Source: Gaetbulibacter sp. 4G1 (GTDB lineage: Bacteria; Bacteroidota; Bacteroidia; Flavobacteriales; Flavobacteriaceae). Taken from it: a stretch of DNA of 64,000 nucleotides. Where the stretch lies: NCBI RefSeq assembly GCF_002741945.1, contig NZ_MDVN01000020.1, positions 372,001-436,000 on the forward strand. Reading direction: 5' to 3'. A program made the position numbers and the translations under genes. Of this stretch, positions 16,475 through 26,275 are shown in pieces (position 1 is the stretch's first letter; every line of letters starts with the position of its first letter). The notes beneath the pieces were generated by a model. It searched no databases and was not told the origin of the DNA. It saw nothing but the letters and a program-made list of their open reading frames with translations.

Positions 16475-16605
16475 TTTTAAATATAACTCTCACGAAAGAG
16501 TATAACTATCGTAAATAAGAAGCTAATTACAGTTTTTCATTGGTCATTACACAACAACTACACAACAACACAACGACCATTGTTTAATTAGAATTAAAAA
16601 AATTT

Positions 16606-18855
16606 ATGATTCCACAAGTTTTTAAAGAGGTCATAGACCTAGGTGACGGTAGAGAAATTTCTATTGAAACCGGAAAATTAGCAAAACAAGCTCATGGTAG
16701 CGTTGTTGTGCAATCTGGAAAATGTATGTTATTATGTACAGTTGTTTCCAATTACAAACAAGCAGATGTAGACTTTTTACCTTTAACGGTAGACTACAGA
16801 GAAAAATTTGCTGCAGCTGGACGTTATCCAGGAGGTTTCTTTAAAAGAGAAGCAAGACCGAGTGATGGCGAAGTTTTAACGATGCGTTTAGTAGATCGCG
16901 TTTTACGTCCATTATTCCCAAAAGATTATCATTCTGAAACTCAGGTGATGATTCAATTAATGTCTCATGATGATGAAGTTATGCCAGATGCTATGGCAGG
17001 TTTAGCAGCTTCGGCAGCTATTCAATTATCAGATTTTCCATTTGAATGTCCAATCTCTGAAGCTAGAGTTGGTCGTGTAAACGGCGAATTTGTTATCAAC
17101 CCAACTAGAGCACAATTAGAAGAGTCTGATATCGATATGATGATTGGCGCTTCTGCAGACTCAGTAATGATGGTTGAAGGTGAAATGGATGAGATTTCTG
17201 AAGAAGAAATGACTGAAGCTATAAAGTTTGCTCATGAAGCTATTAAAGTACAATGTGCAGCTCAAGTAGCTTTAGCTGAAGCTTTTGGTAAAAAAGAAAC
17301 TCGTGAGTACGAGCCAGAAAGAGAAGATGCTGATTTAGCAAAGAAAATTCATGATATGGCATATGATAAAGTATATGCTGTAGCTCAAGCAGGTTCTGCT
17401 AAACATGAACGTGGTGCTGCTTTTGGTGAAATTAAAGAAGAAATTAAAGCATCTTTTTCTGAAGAAGAGCAAGAAGACTTTGGCGGATTAATTTCTAAGT
17501 ATTATTCTAAAGCTGAAAAAGCTGCCGTTAGAGATTTAACTTTAAATGAAGGTTTGCGTTTAGATGGTAGAAAAACTGACGAAATTAGACCAATTTGGTG
17601 TGAGGTTGATTATTTACCTTCTACACATGGTTCTTCAATATTTACACGTGGGGAAACTCAAGCTTTAGCTACTGTAACATTAGGAACAAGTAGAGAAGCT
17701 AACCAAATAGATATGCCATCATACGAAGGTGAAGAGCGTTTTTATTTACACTACAACTTCCCTCCTTTTTCAACAGGTGAAGCACGACCAATTCGTGGAA
17801 CATCTCGTCGTGAGGTAGGGCATGGTAACTTAGCGCAGCGCGCTTTAAAAGGTATGGTTCCTGAGGATTGCCCATATACAGTACGTGTAGTTTCTGAGAT
17901 TTTAGAATCTAACGGTTCGTCTTCTATGGCAACGGTTTGTGCTGGTACAATGGCTATGATGGACGCTGGGGTACAATTAAAGAAACCAGTTTCTGGTATT
18001 GCTATGGGATTAATTTCTGATGCTGATTCTGGAAAATACGCTGTTTTATCGGATATTTTAGGTGATGAAGATCACTTAGGAGATATGGACTTTAAAGTAA
18101 CTGGTACTGCCGATGGTATTACCGCTTGCCAAATGGATATTAAAGTAAAAGGATTATCATACGAAATTCTTGTTAATGCTTTAAAACAAGCACGTGATGG
18201 TCGTTTACATATTTTAAGTAAAATTACTGAAACTATAGAAACACCTAATGCTGAAGTTAAAGATCATGCACCTACAATGGTGACTAGACGTATTCCTAAT
18301 GAGTTTATTGGAGCTTTAATTGGTCCTGGCGGAAAAGTTATTCAAGAACTTCAAAAAGAAACTGAGACAACTATTGTTATTAATGAAGATCCTGTTACTG
18401 AAGAAGGTATTGTTGAAGTTTTAGGTGTAGGAAGTAAAGGTATCGATGCAGTTATGGCAAAAATCGATTCTTTATTATTTAAACCTGAAGTTGGTAACGT
18501 TTATGAAGTAAAAGTGATTAAAATGCTTGATTTTGGCGCTGTTGTAGAATATACAGATGCACCAGGTAATGAAGTTTTATTGCACGTAAGTGAATTAGCT
18601 TGGGAACGTACTGAGAATGTATCAGATGTTGTAAACATGGGTGATGTTTTTGATGTGAAGTATTTTGGAATTGATTCTAGAACACGCAAAGAAAAAGTAT
18701 CTCGCAAAGCAATTTTACCAAAACCTGAAGGTTATGTAGCAAGACCACCAAGAGACAATAATCGTGGTGGGCGTGATAACAGAGGTAGAGATAATCGTGG
18801 GCGTGATAATCGTCGTGATGACAGAAGACCTAGAGAAGATAAGAAAGAGGATTAA
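16606..18855 (+). CDS. pnp: Polyribonucleotide nucleotidyltransferase
   Basis: Phosphorolytic 3'-5' exoribonuclease of RNA turnover; trimer in the cytoplasm. Two RNase PH-like halves (about 1-210 and 310-545) flank the alpha-helical linker; the second, catalytic half has [13 protein letters not shown]-like and [13 protein letters not shown] segments. A KH domain follows ([20 protein letters not shown], about 564-583) and then an S1 domain ([20 protein letters not shown], about 625-645). The last 40 residues are a disordered tail of RDN/RGR repeats rich in arginine, aspartate and glycine, probably for RNA contact. Length 749 is normal. An intrinsic terminator follows. Confidence 0.97.
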   Translation: MIPQVFKEVIDLGDGREISIETGKLAKQAHGSVVVQSGKCMLLCTVVSNYKQADVDFLPLTVDYREKFAAAGRYPGGFFKREARPSDGEVLTMRLVDRVLRPLFPKDYHSETQVMIQLMSHDDEVMPDAMAGLAASAAIQLSDFPFECPISEARVGRVNGEFVINPTRAQLEESDIDMMIGASADSVMMVEGEMDEISEEEMTEAIKFAHEAIKVQCAAQVALAEAFGKKETREYEPEREDADLAKKIHDMAYDKVYAVAQAGSAKHERGAAFGEIKEEIKASFSEEEQEDFGGLISKYYSKAEKAAVRDLTLNEGLRLDGRKTDEIRPIWCEVDYLPSTHGSSIFTRGETQALATVTLGTSREANQIDMPSYEGEERFYLHYNFPPFSTGEARPIRGTSRREVGHGNLAQRALKGMVPEDCPYTVRVVSEILESNGSSSMATVCAGTMAMMDAGVQLKKPVSGIAMGLISDADSGKYAVLSDILGDEDHLGDMDFKVTGTADGITACQMDIKVKGLSYEILVNALKQARDGRLHILSKITETIETPNAEVKDHAPTMVTRRIPNEFIGALIGPGGKVIQELQKETETTIVINEDPVTEEGIVEVLGVGSKGIDAVMAKIDSLLFKPEVGNVYEVKVIKMLDFGAVVEYTDAPGNEVLLHVSELAWERTENVSDVVNMGDVFDVKYFGIDSRTRKEKVSRKAILPKPEGYVARPPRDNNRGGRDNRGRDNRGRDNRRDDRRPREDKKED

Positions 18856-18879
18856 TTTTTAATCTTCAAAACTTTCAAA

Positions 18880-18912
18880 GCCCGTCAAGTTTAAACTTAG
18901 GCGGGTTTTTTA
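18880..18912 (+). terminator. Intrinsic terminator of pnp
   Basis: GCCCG pairs with CGGGT-side bases, with an inner AAGTTTAAACTT palindrome, followed by a T-run. The stem is interrupted but the position and T-tract fit. The rest of the 267-bp gap up to rpoD shows no gene. Confidence 0.65.
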
Positions 18913-19122
18913 TTTAATTAAAAATGGGTTAACAACAGAATATTCAACTGCTTGTATCATATAAAAAATGCAAAAAGGTAAAGTGACTTTTTTAAGACTT
19001 TTGCGTCATAATTATATAGATTACAAAAATTTATTTTATTTTTTTGTAACAAAAAGTAAAATTTGTGCGTATAACTAATGAACAACCTATTTATTCACAA
19101 TTAAATCACAAGAGAATATTAG

Positions 19123-19986
19123 ATGAGACAACTTAAAATTACAAAGCAGGTTACTAATAGAGAAACTGCTTCGTTAGATAAATATTTACAGGAAATTGGT
19201 AAGGTAGATTTAATTACAGCCGATGAAGAGGTAGAATTAGCTCAACGCATTAAAGCTGGTGATCAAATTGCTTTAGAGAAATTGACAAAAGCTAATTTGC
19301 GTTTCGTAGTATCTGTGGCTAAGCAATATCAAAACCAAGGGCTTACTTTACCAGATTTAATTAATGAAGGTAATTTAGGGTTAATTAAAGCAGCACAACG
19401 CTTTGATGAAACACGTGGTTTTAAATTTATATCTTATGCTGTGTGGTGGATTCGTCAATCGATTCTTCAAGCATTAGCTGAACAATCTCGTATTGTACGT
19501 TTACCTTTAAATAAAATTGGTTCTATTAACAAGATTAATAAAACATTTGCCTTTTTAGAGCAAAGTCATGAGCGCCCACCTAGTGCTGAAGAAATTGCTA
19601 AAGAGCTTGACATGACTATCAATGATGTTAAAGAGTCTATGAAAAACTCTGGTCGTCACGTAAGTATGGATGCGCCTTTAGTTGAAGGAGAAGATTCTAA
19701 CTTATATGATGTATTAAATAGTGGTGAATCGCCAAATCCTGATAGAGAATTATTACACGAATCGTTACGTACTGAAATTGAGCGTGCTTTAGAAACATTA
19801 ACACCGCGCGAAGCAGATGTTATTCGCTTATACTTTGGTTTAGGAAACCAGCACCCAATGACTTTAGAAGAAATTGGTGAGACTTTCGATTTAACTCGAG
19901 AGCGTGTTAGACAAATAAAAGAGAAAGCTATACGTAGATTAAAACATACGTCTAGAAGTAAAATATTAAAAACTTATTTAGGTTAG
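19123..19986 (+). CDS. rpoD: Primary sigma factor RpoD (SigA), short Bacteroidota form
   Basis: Housekeeping sigma factor that recognises the TAnnTTTG promoters in this window. The 287 residues start almost directly with region 1.2 ([15 protein letters not shown]), so region 1.1 and the long non-conserved region of E. coli RpoD are absent, as is usual in Bacteroidota. Region 2 is present as [22 protein letters not shown] with [10 protein letters not shown], region 3 in the middle, and region 4 with its helix-turn-helix as [21 protein letters not shown] clear terminator follows. Confidence 0.97.
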   Translation: MRQLKITKQVTNRETASLDKYLQEIGKVDLITADEEVELAQRIKAGDQIALEKLTKANLRFVVSVAKQYQNQGLTLPDLINEGNLGLIKAAQRFDETRGFKFISYAVWWIRQSILQALAEQSRIVRLPLNKIGSINKINKTFAFLEQSHERPPSAEEIAKELDMTINDVKESMKNSGRHVSMDAPLVEGEDSNLYDVLNSGESPNPDRELLHESLRTEIERALETLTPREADVIRLYFGLGNQHPMTLEEIGETFDLTRERVRQIKEKAIRRLKHTSRSKILKTYLG

Positions 19987-20056
19987 TAATTAAATTACGA
20001 CTAAATTACGACAACAAACAGTTTCACATAACTGTTCGTTTTTTGATTGATGAAAG

Positions 20057-20090
20057 AACCCTCGGCTGATTACCGAGGGTTTGTTTTTTT
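20057..20090 (+). terminator. Intrinsic terminator of rpoD
   Basis: AACCCTCGG and CCGAGGGTT form a perfect 9-bp GC-rich stem with a 7-nt loop and a T-run. Confidence 0.88.
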
Positions 20091-20094
20091 ATAC

Positions 20095-20102
20095 TATTTT
20101 TG
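20095..20102 (+). promoter_or_regulatory. Promoter -7 box of rpe
   Basis: TATTTTTG matches TAnnTTTG, 24 nt before the rpe ATG and immediately after the rpoD terminator. Confidence 0.55.
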
Positions 20103-20126
20103 CGGCAAATAAAATAACATATCAAT

Positions 20127-20789
20127 ATGAGTTCTAAATTAATTGCACCTTCAGTTTTAGCGGCAGACTTTGCCAACCTTCAACGCGATATAGAAATGGT
20201 TAATCAAAGTGAAGCTGATTGGTTTCATATTGATATTATGGACGGGGTTTTTGTTCCTAATATATCATTTGGCATGCCTGTTTTACAAGCTATTGCTAAG
20301 CATGCTAAAAAAACTATCGATGTGCATTTAATGATAGTTGACCCGGATCGATATATTAAAACATTTGCTGAATTAGGCAGCAACATACTTACTGTGCATT
20401 ATGAAGCTTGTACACATTTACACCGCACGCTTCAGGCCATTAAAGCAGAAAACATGAAAGCTGGTGTGGCACTAAACCCGCATACTAACATTAACGTTTT
20501 AGAGGATATCATTAACGACATTGATTTAGTCTGTTTAATGAGTGTAAATCCTGGGTTTGGCGGCCAAAGTTTTATAGAAAACACATATTCTAAAGTACAA
20601 CAACTTAAGGCTTTAATTACACGCAAGGGAGCTTCAACACTTATAGAAATTGATGGAGGTGTTACAAATAAGAATGCAAAAGCATTAACGCAAGCCGGAG
20701 CCGATGTTTTAGTTGCTGGTAGTTATGTCTTTAAAAGCAATAACCAACCAGAAACCATTAAAGATTTAAAGGCTATTGCTAATTCTTAA
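20127..20789 (+). CDS. rpe: Ribulose-phosphate 3-epimerase
   Basis: Interconverts ribulose 5-phosphate and xylulose 5-phosphate in the pentose phosphate pathway. The TIM-barrel signatures are intact: IAPSVLAADFANL at the N-terminus, WFHIDIMDGVFVPN with metal-binding histidine and catalytic aspartate at about 34-39, DVHLMI at about 66-71, SVNPGFGGQ at about 139-147 and the catalytic aspartate in EIDGGV at about 175. Length 220 is normal. The stop codon overlaps the stop of the convergent CBS gene by 4 nt. Confidence 0.96.
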   Translation: MSSKLIAPSVLAADFANLQRDIEMVNQSEADWFHIDIMDGVFVPNISFGMPVLQAIAKHAKKTIDVHLMIVDPDRYIKTFAELGSNILTVHYEACTHLHRTLQAIKAENMKAGVALNPHTNINVLEDIINDIDLVCLMSVNPGFGGQSFIENTYSKVQQLKALITRKGASTLIEIDGGVTNKNAKALTQAGADVLVAGSYVFKSNNQPETIKDLKAIANS

Positions 20790-21202
20790 AACTGCTTTAA
20801 CAAATATTTTATTAAATCGGTAGTTGTTACAATACCTACTAAAATAGAGTCGTCAACAACTGGAAGTGCGTGAAATTCATTTTCTGCTAAGATTTCTGCA
20901 ACTTCTTTAATGGTAGTTTCGCTTGTTACGTTTATTAAATTTTTTGTCATCACTTGCTCAATTGTAAACATATTATAAACCACTGAGTCTACATTATATT
21001 CATCATTTGTAGCATCAGCAAAACTTATCCGCAACAAATCGGAATAACTTAACATTCCTATTATTGACTCACCAGTAACTACTGGGATGTGCCTAATATT
21101 ATGTCTTTTAAAAAGCATTTCTGCTCTTTCTAAATCGTCAGCTCTACTCAAAGCTATAACTTCTTTCGACATTATTTCTGAAACTGGAGTTCTTCTTTTC
21201 AT
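20786..21202 (-). CDS. CBS-domain pair protein
   Basis: Stand-alone Bateman module of 138 residues made of two CBS domains (about 7-65 and 75-136), each with the RHIPVV- or HALPVV-type strand and the final TTDLIKYLL helix. Such modules bind adenine nucleotides and regulate partner proteins; the partner cannot be told from this context. The first residues (MKRRTPVSEIMSKEVIAL) fit the start chosen. It is convergent with rpe with a 4-nt overlap and no room for a terminator between them. Confidence 0.88.
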   Translation of the reverse strand: MKRRTPVSEIMSKEVIALSRADDLERAEMLFKRHNIRHIPVVTGESIIGMLSYSDLLRISFADATNDEYNVDSVVYNMFTIEQVMTKNLINVTSETTIKEVAEILAENEFHALPVVDDSILVGIVTTTDLIKYLLKQF

Positions 21203-21294
21203 GATATTCCATTTTAAAATTCATATACTAAAAGTATAAATGAAAAACAGAAAAAAGTATGATAAAAATCATGATTGAAGACATTTTAATTACC

Positions 21295-22155
21295 CTAAAA
21301 TCCAGCTATATTAAAATTAAGCATTTGTTTTACTTTATCGTAAACTTTAGGGAATTGTAATTTAAATTCTTGAGGTGTTTCAATAAAATTTTCAATTATA
21401 ACAGCAACAAATTCAAACTGATTCGTAAAAGCATATTTTCTAAAATAATCAGAGCCCATTAACTTACTTCTTAAGTCTTCATTTGCTGATAATAATTTTG
21501 TTAGCTCTTTAAATGAATCACTAAAAATTGTGGAGCTCACATCACGTTCTTTCATGCTATTTATATGTATGGCATGAGTAAATTCGTGAATTCCTAAATT
21601 TAAATTATCATTCTCATCATTAAAACCAGCTATAAAATCTTCCCACGATAATACTAAAGCCTTTAATTTGGGGTTAAATTCTCCTTTATGATAGGCGTTA
21701 TTAGTGTTTGAATAAAATTTGTTTGGGTAAACCACTATTTTAGAAATAACACCAATATAGAAATCTCTAAATCCAAAAGTTAACATAACGGCAGTAGCCG
21801 AAATTAAAACTTTCACCTCATCAGTAATTCTATTACCATCTCTTCCTATAAAATCTTTGTCTTTAATAAATAGTGCTACTCTGTGCTCAAAATACCTCTT
21901 TTCCTTTTCTGTTAAGTTTTTATAAAAAGAAAAATGATTTTTTAATATAGCTTTTTGTGACATACTTAATTGTCTTAAAAAAACATAAAAATGATTGTAT
22001 AATGGCTTTTTATGTTTTAAAACATATGCCATTTCTGTCATTTTAAAAGCATAATGTAGAAACAGCCAACCTAATGCCCCAAATAAAATGGTCAATATAA
22101 TCTTACTACCATAAGTATAAGATTCATTAATAAATAAAAATAGATTATATAACAT
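21295..22155 (-). CDS. M90 (MtfA-like) zinc-dependent peptidase
   Basis: Membrane-anchored zincin-like peptidase. Residues about 18-38 form one transmembrane helix; the soluble part carries the zinc motif HEFTH at 180-184 in the context LGIHEFTHAIH and a downstream conserved block (FEFVAVIIENFIETPQEF) matching family M90. In E. coli MtfA is cytosolic and is linked to regulation of glucose uptake through Mlc; that role should not be transferred here. Length 286 with the extra N-terminal helix is somewhat longer than MtfA (265). Confidence 0.85.
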   Translation of the reverse strand: MLYNLFLFINESYTYGSKIILTILFGALGWLFLHYAFKMTEMAYVLKHKKPLYNHFYVFLRQLSMSQKAILKNHFSFYKNLTEKEKRYFEHRVALFIKDKDFIGRDGNRITDEVKVLISATAVMLTFGFRDFYIGVISKIVVYPNKFYSNTNNAYHKGEFNPKLKALVLSWEDFIAGFNDENDNLNLGIHEFTHAIHINSMKERDVSSTIFSDSFKELTKLLSANEDLRSKLMGSDYFRKYAFTNQFEFVAVIIENFIETPQEFKLQFPKVYDKVKQMLNFNIAGF

Positions 22156-22232
22156 ACATGTTTTAAAAGATTAAAACTACAAGAATGTATTCATTATTAA
22201 CATAATAATAGGGTATTTATTTTTCATTTTAT

Positions 22233-22266
22233 AAAAAAAGCGAGCCATATAGCTCGCTTTTTTATA
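22233..22266. terminator. Terminator downstream of tRNA-Arg
   Basis: AAAAAAAGCGAGC and GCTCGCTTTTTT with a short CATATA-type loop. Its A/T flanks allow termination on both strands; on the minus strand it ends the tRNA transcript. Confidence 0.85.
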
Positions 22267-22270
22267 AAAG

Positions 22271-22344
22271 TGACCGCGAAGGGATTCGAACCCCCAACCC
22301 TCAGAGCCGAAATCTGATATTCTATCCAGTTGAACTACGCAGCC
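22271..22344 (-). tRNA. tRNA-Arg(TCG)
   Basis: The minus strand folds as a 74-nt cloverleaf. The acceptor stem is GGCTGCG with CGCGGTC plus discriminator A; it contains G-T pairs. The anticodon loop TTTCGGC gives anticodon TCG, which reads CGA arginine codons, between the stem strands CAGA and TCTG. The T-loop GGTTCGAATCC is canonical. CCA is not encoded. It lies 10 nt after the yqeY stop on the same strand. Confidence 0.95.
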
Positions 22345-22354
22345 GTTATTTATT

Positions 22355-22804
22355 TTATGATAATTTTTGTCTAACTATACTTGAAATCGTTTTTCCGTCT
22401 GCTTGTCCAGCCAGCTCTTTACTTACAATCCCCATAACTTTACCCATATCTTTCATGCCTTGAGCTCCTATATTATCAATAGTCATTACAACTACCTTTT
22501 CTATTTCTTCTTCACTTAAAGCCTCTGGTAAAAACTGTGCTATTACATCTGCTTCAGCAATTTCAGGAGCTGCTAAATCCTCACGATTCTGCTCTAGATA
22601 AATTGCTGCACTATCTCTACGTTGCTTTACTTGCTTCTGAAGTATTTTAAGCTCTTGCTCTTCAGTTAATTCTTCTTTTGCACCACTTTCTGTTTGAGCT
22701 AATAAAATAGCAGATTTAACTGCTCTTAAAGCTGTTAAAGCTGTTTGATCTTTAGATTTCATGGCGCTTTTTAAAGCCGACATAATATTTTGTTGTAAAC
22801 TCAT
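22355..22804 (-). CDS. GatB/YqeY domain-containing protein
   Basis: Stand-alone YqeY protein of 149 residues: the helical tail domain found at the end of the amidotransferase subunit GatB, thought to contact tRNA. It starts MSLQQNIMSALKSAMKSKD, has the helical LKILQKQVKQRRDSAAIY segment at about 69-86, and the C-terminal MGKVMGIVSKELAGQADG block typical of the family. The tRNA-Arg gene lies 10 nt downstream and could be cotranscribed. Exact role unknown. Confidence 0.9.
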   Translation of the reverse strand: MSLQQNIMSALKSAMKSKDQTALTALRAVKSAILLAQTESGAKEELTEEQELKILQKQVKQRRDSAAIYLEQNREDLAAPEIAEADVIAQFLPEALSEEEIEKVVVMTIDNIGAQGMKDMGKVMGIVSKELAGQADGKTISSIVRQKLS

Positions 22805-22844
22805 GTATTCTTTTTTTGATATGCGAAGATAAAAATAATTAAAA

Positions 22845-22880
22845 AGAAATGCCCGAAAAGCTAAGGGTACTTTTCGGGCA
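22845..22880 (-). terminator. Hairpin ending the dcw cluster after ftsZ
   Basis: GCCCGAAAAG and CTTTTCGGGC form a perfect 10-bp stem with a 9-nt loop, 28 nt downstream of the ftsZ stop; the tract after it on the minus strand is T-rich but broken by a C. It separates ftsZ from yqeY. Confidence 0.75.
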
Positions 22881-22907
22881 CATAAATAAGTAAGTTCTAG
22901 TAATATA

Positions 22908-24908
22908 TTAATCTACATTATCGTGTAAAAAAGAATTGCTGCTTCTTAATTGAATATCATCATTATCATCTAAACCTATAGTTGTTCTAGACATATCGGT
23001 TTCGGAAGAGTGCTTTGCATCTTCTAAATTCACACCTTGACGTTTGTATGCTGGTACTTTTTCAATGTCATCAATCTTAGCATTATTGAATTTATAATTA
23101 AACTCTTTCATTTTACGTCTGCGTTCTTCTGCTCTTTCTATCAACAATTCTGAAATAGGACTGTTCATAGGATCAGCTTCTTCAACTGATGATTCTTCAA
23201 CGACTTCTTCTTTTAAAACCTTCTTTTCAAAAACAACATCATTATCTATTTCTTCTACAACTTCGTTAGATTCTGGTACTCTTTTATTCATTGCAGATTC
23301 TACCTCAGCATAATCATCTAACACATAGCGTACATCTCCTTTCTCATTTGTTTCATTCACCGTGATTAGCTCTACGTAATCTTTAACTGGAATATCTTTA
23401 GTTTCTTCATCTAATTGATAAGAAATAATATCCTCTTCGTTTACATCTTCTTCAATGTCTGAAGATAAGGGCAAATCGAATGTTAATGTTATTTGTTGTT
23501 CTTCTTCAATATAATCTGAAATCACCTCAACATCTGTTATATCTTCTAGGTCATCAGACATTCTTGTTACTGGCTTGATTATAAAATCTTCTTCTTCAAC
23601 AATATCGGCTTTAACTTCATCATAAACTACATCAATGTTTTTAATAATTTCTGATGTCGGAATTAGGTTTATGTCTTTTGAAAACACATCAATGTTTTCT
23701 GCAATAGAGTCTTCTTTTACAACTGTTTTTTGAGGTTGTTTTATTGGCTCTTCTTCTGATTCTAAGTCTAAAGTATGCCTAACTACTGGTGTCTCTTTCT
23801 TCTCTTCTAATTCAACTATAGGTTCAATAATAACAGGTTCAGCAGCTTTTACATTAGCATCTTCATCTTCACTTAATGAATGTACTACTTTTTTGGTTTC
23901 TGTATTAGAAATTTCATCTTGTTGCTCCACATTAAATCCAGTAGCTATAATGGTAACTGCGATAGATTCTTCTAATGCTTCATCTTCACCAACACCCATA
24001 ATAATATTTGCACCATGACCAGCTTCGGTTTGAATATGATCATTTATTTCTCCAATTTCATCAATAGTTATTTCATGCGATCCTGAAACAATTAGTAGCA
24101 ATACATTTTTAGCACCAGTAATTTTATTATCATTTAATAACGGCGAATCTAAAGCTTTGCGAATAGCATCTTGCGCACGATTTTGACCAGATGCTAATGC
24201 AGATCCCATAATAGCTGTTCCGCTGTTACTTAATACCGTTTTTGCGTCTCGTAAATCAATATTTTGTGTATAGTGATGTGTAATAACTTCGGCTATACCA
24301 CGAGCAGCAGTTGATAGCACTTCATCAGCTTTAGAAAAACCAGCTTTAAAACCAAGGTTTCCATAAACTTCGCGAAGTTTATTATTATTTATTACAATTA
24401 AAGAATCTACAACATCTCTTAATTTTTCAATTCCTTTTTGGGATTGTTCAATACGCATTTTACCTTCAAAAGCAAAAGGCATCGTTACAATACCAACTGT
24501 TAGAATATCTAAATCTTTAGCCATTTTGGCAATTATTGGAGCTGCACCTGTTCCTGTACCACCTCCCATTCCAGCTGTTATAAAAACCATTTTTGTATTA
24601 GTATCTAGCATTGTTGAAATGTCATCGAAACTTTCAACAGCAGACTGCTCTCCTATATCTGGGTTAGCACCGGCTCCTAGCCCTTCGGTTAAATTAACAC
24701 CTAATTGGATTTTGTTTGGAACACCACTATTTTGAAGCGCTTGTGCATCTGTATTACAGATGTAAAAATCGACTCCTTTAATACCTTGTTGGAACATATG
24801 GTTAATGGCATTACTACCACCGCCTCCAACACCAATAACTTTAATAACATTTGATTGATTTTTTGGTAAATCAAATGCGATGCTTTCGAATTCTTTTTTG
24901 CTGCTCAT
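22908..24908 (-). CDS. ftsZ: Cell division GTPase FtsZ with long acidic linker
   Basis: Tubulin-like GTPase that forms the Z-ring. The GTPase core (about 15-325) has GVGGGGSNA near the start, the tubulin signature GGGTGTG at 115-121 and the T7 segment QNIDLRDAK. After it comes a linker of nearly 300 residues dominated by glutamate and aspartate, making the protein 666 residues against the usual 380-450. The peptide that binds FtsA, normally at the very C-terminus, is recognisable as KVPAYKRQGV (about 617-626) but is followed by 40 more residues ending SNSFLHDNVD. Last gene of the dcw cluster. Confidence 0.97.
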   Translation of the reverse strand: MSSKKEFESIAFDLPKNQSNVIKVIGVGGGGSNAINHMFQQGIKGVDFYICNTDAQALQNSGVPNKIQLGVNLTEGLGAGANPDIGEQSAVESFDDISTMLDTNTKMVFITAGMGGGTGTGAAPIIAKMAKDLDILTVGIVTMPFAFEGKMRIEQSQKGIEKLRDVVDSLIVINNNKLREVYGNLGFKAGFSKADEVLSTAARGIAEVITHHYTQNIDLRDAKTVLSNSGTAIMGSALASGQNRAQDAIRKALDSPLLNDNKITGAKNVLLLIVSGSHEITIDEIGEINDHIQTEAGHGANIIMGVGEDEALEESIAVTIIATGFNVEQQDEISNTETKKVVHSLSEDEDANVKAAEPVIIEPIVELEEKKETPVVRHTLDLESEEEPIKQPQKTVVKEDSIAENIDVFSKDINLIPTSEIIKNIDVVYDEVKADIVEEEDFIIKPVTRMSDDLEDITDVEVISDYIEEEQQITLTFDLPLSSDIEEDVNEEDIISYQLDEETKDIPVKDYVELITVNETNEKGDVRYVLDDYAEVESAMNKRVPESNEVVEEIDNDVVFEKKVLKEEVVEESSVEEADPMNSPISELLIERAEERRRKMKEFNYKFNNAKIDDIEKVPAYKRQGVNLEDAKHSSETDMSRTTIGLDDNDDIQLRSSNSFLHDNVD

Positions 24909-24964
24909 AAATTCTGTTTTACTGGGGTTTTATACTTTTATATTTTTAATTCAATGGTTTATAA

Positions 24965-26272
24965 TTACTCAGCGTTATCTAAAAAATCTTTAACGCGTTC
25001 TGTTAGCTTATCGAGAAACGACCGTCGTTCTTTAACTGGTTTCTCTTTAATTTCTTCTTCATGATTTTCTTCTTCTTCAATTTCTTTTTGCTGCTGCTCT
25101 ACTTTTTTTCTCTCTTGACGTTTTAAACCATCCAAAACCAATCCTACTGCTGTTGCATACAAAGGGCTAGTAATGTCATCATCACTATCACCTGCTAAAT
25201 GCTCGTTAGGATAGCCTATTCTGGTATCCATTCCCGTAATATATTCTACTAATTGTTTTAAGTGCTTTAACTGGCTCCCTCCTCCAGTTAAAACAATACC
25301 AGCTATTAGTTTCTTCTTTTGTTCTTCGTGTCCGTAATTTTTAATCTCAACATAAACTTGCTCTACAATTTCTACAACACGAGCATGAATAATTTTTGAT
25401 AAATTCTTTAATGTTATTTCTTTTGGTTCTCTACCACGTAATCCTGGAATAGAAACAATCTCATTGTCTTTATTCTCACCTGGCCATGCTGAACCAAATT
25501 TTATTTTTAAAAGCTCTGCTTGCTTTTCTATAATTGAGCAGCCTTCTTTTATATCTTCAGTAATCACATTTCCTCCAAACGGGATAACAGCAGTATGACG
25601 AATTATACCATCTCTAAAAATAGCTAAATCGGTAGTTCCTCCTCCTATATCAATTAATGCTACACCAGCCTCTTTCTCTTCTTGACTTAATACTGCATTT
25701 GCTGATGCTAACGGCTCCAATGTAATGCCTTCTAAATTTAAACCTGCGCTTTGTACACAACGACCTATGTTTCGAATTGAAGACACTTGCCCAACCACTA
25801 CATGGAAGTTTGCTTCTAGCCTACCTCCATACATACCTATAGGTTCTTTTATTTCGGCTTGTCCATCAACTTTATATTCTTGCGGCAATACGTGAATTAT
25901 TTCTTCACCCGGAAGCATTACCAATTTATGAACTTGATTGATGAGTCTATCTATATCTTCTTCATCTATAACATGTTCCGAATTTGGTCTGGTAATATAA
26001 TCGCTATGCTGAAGACTACGAATATGTTGCCCTGCTATACCAACGGTTACACCCATAATTTTCATATCAGCAGCAACTTCAGCCTCTTGAACTGCCTGCT
26101 GAATTGATTGAATAGTTTGCGTAATATTGTTTACAACACCACGATGTACACCTAAGCTTTTAGATTTACCAATACCTAAAATTTCAACTTTGCCGTATTC
26201 GTTTTTACGACCAATCATAGCCACAATTTTTGTGGTTCCTATGTCTAATCCTACTGCTAAATTATGCTCCAT
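24965..26272 (-). CDS. ftsA: Cell division protein FtsA
   Basis: Actin-like ATPase that tethers FtsZ to the membrane and recruits later division proteins. The N-terminal VGLDIGTTKIVAMIG is the phosphate-1 motif, VALIDIGGGTTDLAIF (about 200-215) is phosphate-2 and GIVLTGGGSQL (about 324-334) is the adenosine motif. A charged, glutamate-rich stretch from about 393 leads to a C-terminal amphipathic helix (FLDKLTERVKDFLDNAE) that fits the membrane-targeting sequence. Starts 3 nt after ftsQ and precedes ftsZ by 56 nt. Confidence 0.97.
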   Translation of the reverse strand: MEHNLAVGLDIGTTKIVAMIGRKNEYGKVEILGIGKSKSLGVHRGVVNNITQTIQSIQQAVQEAEVAADMKIMGVTVGIAGQHIRSLQHSDYITRPNSEHVIDEEDIDRLINQVHKLVMLPGEEIIHVLPQEYKVDGQAEIKEPIGMYGGRLEANFHVVVGQVSSIRNIGRCVQSAGLNLEGITLEPLASANAVLSQEEKEAGVALIDIGGGTTDLAIFRDGIIRHTAVIPFGGNVITEDIKEGCSIIEKQAELLKIKFGSAWPGENKDNEIVSIPGLRGREPKEITLKNLSKIIHARVVEIVEQVYVEIKNYGHEEQKKKLIAGIVLTGGGSQLKHLKQLVEYITGMDTRIGYPNEHLAGDSDDDITSPLYATAVGLVLDGLKRQERKKVEQQQKEIEEEENHEEEIKEKPVKERRSFLDKLTERVKDFLDNAE

Positions 26273-26275
26273 GGT

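Noticed and set aside
18755-18835. Tandem repeats at the 3' end of pnp
   Set aside because: They encode the arginine/aspartate/glycine-rich tail usual for this protein and are not a separate repeat element.
18968-19006. Inverted GCAAAAAG / CTTTTGC upstream of rpoD
   Set aside because: Short, AT-rich arms over 20 nt apart with no clear promoter or terminator context; not strong enough to list.
24360-24375. Palindrome CTTCGCGAAG within ftsZ
   Set aside because: Ten bases that encode conserved residues; no T-tract and no companion copy, so taken as chance.
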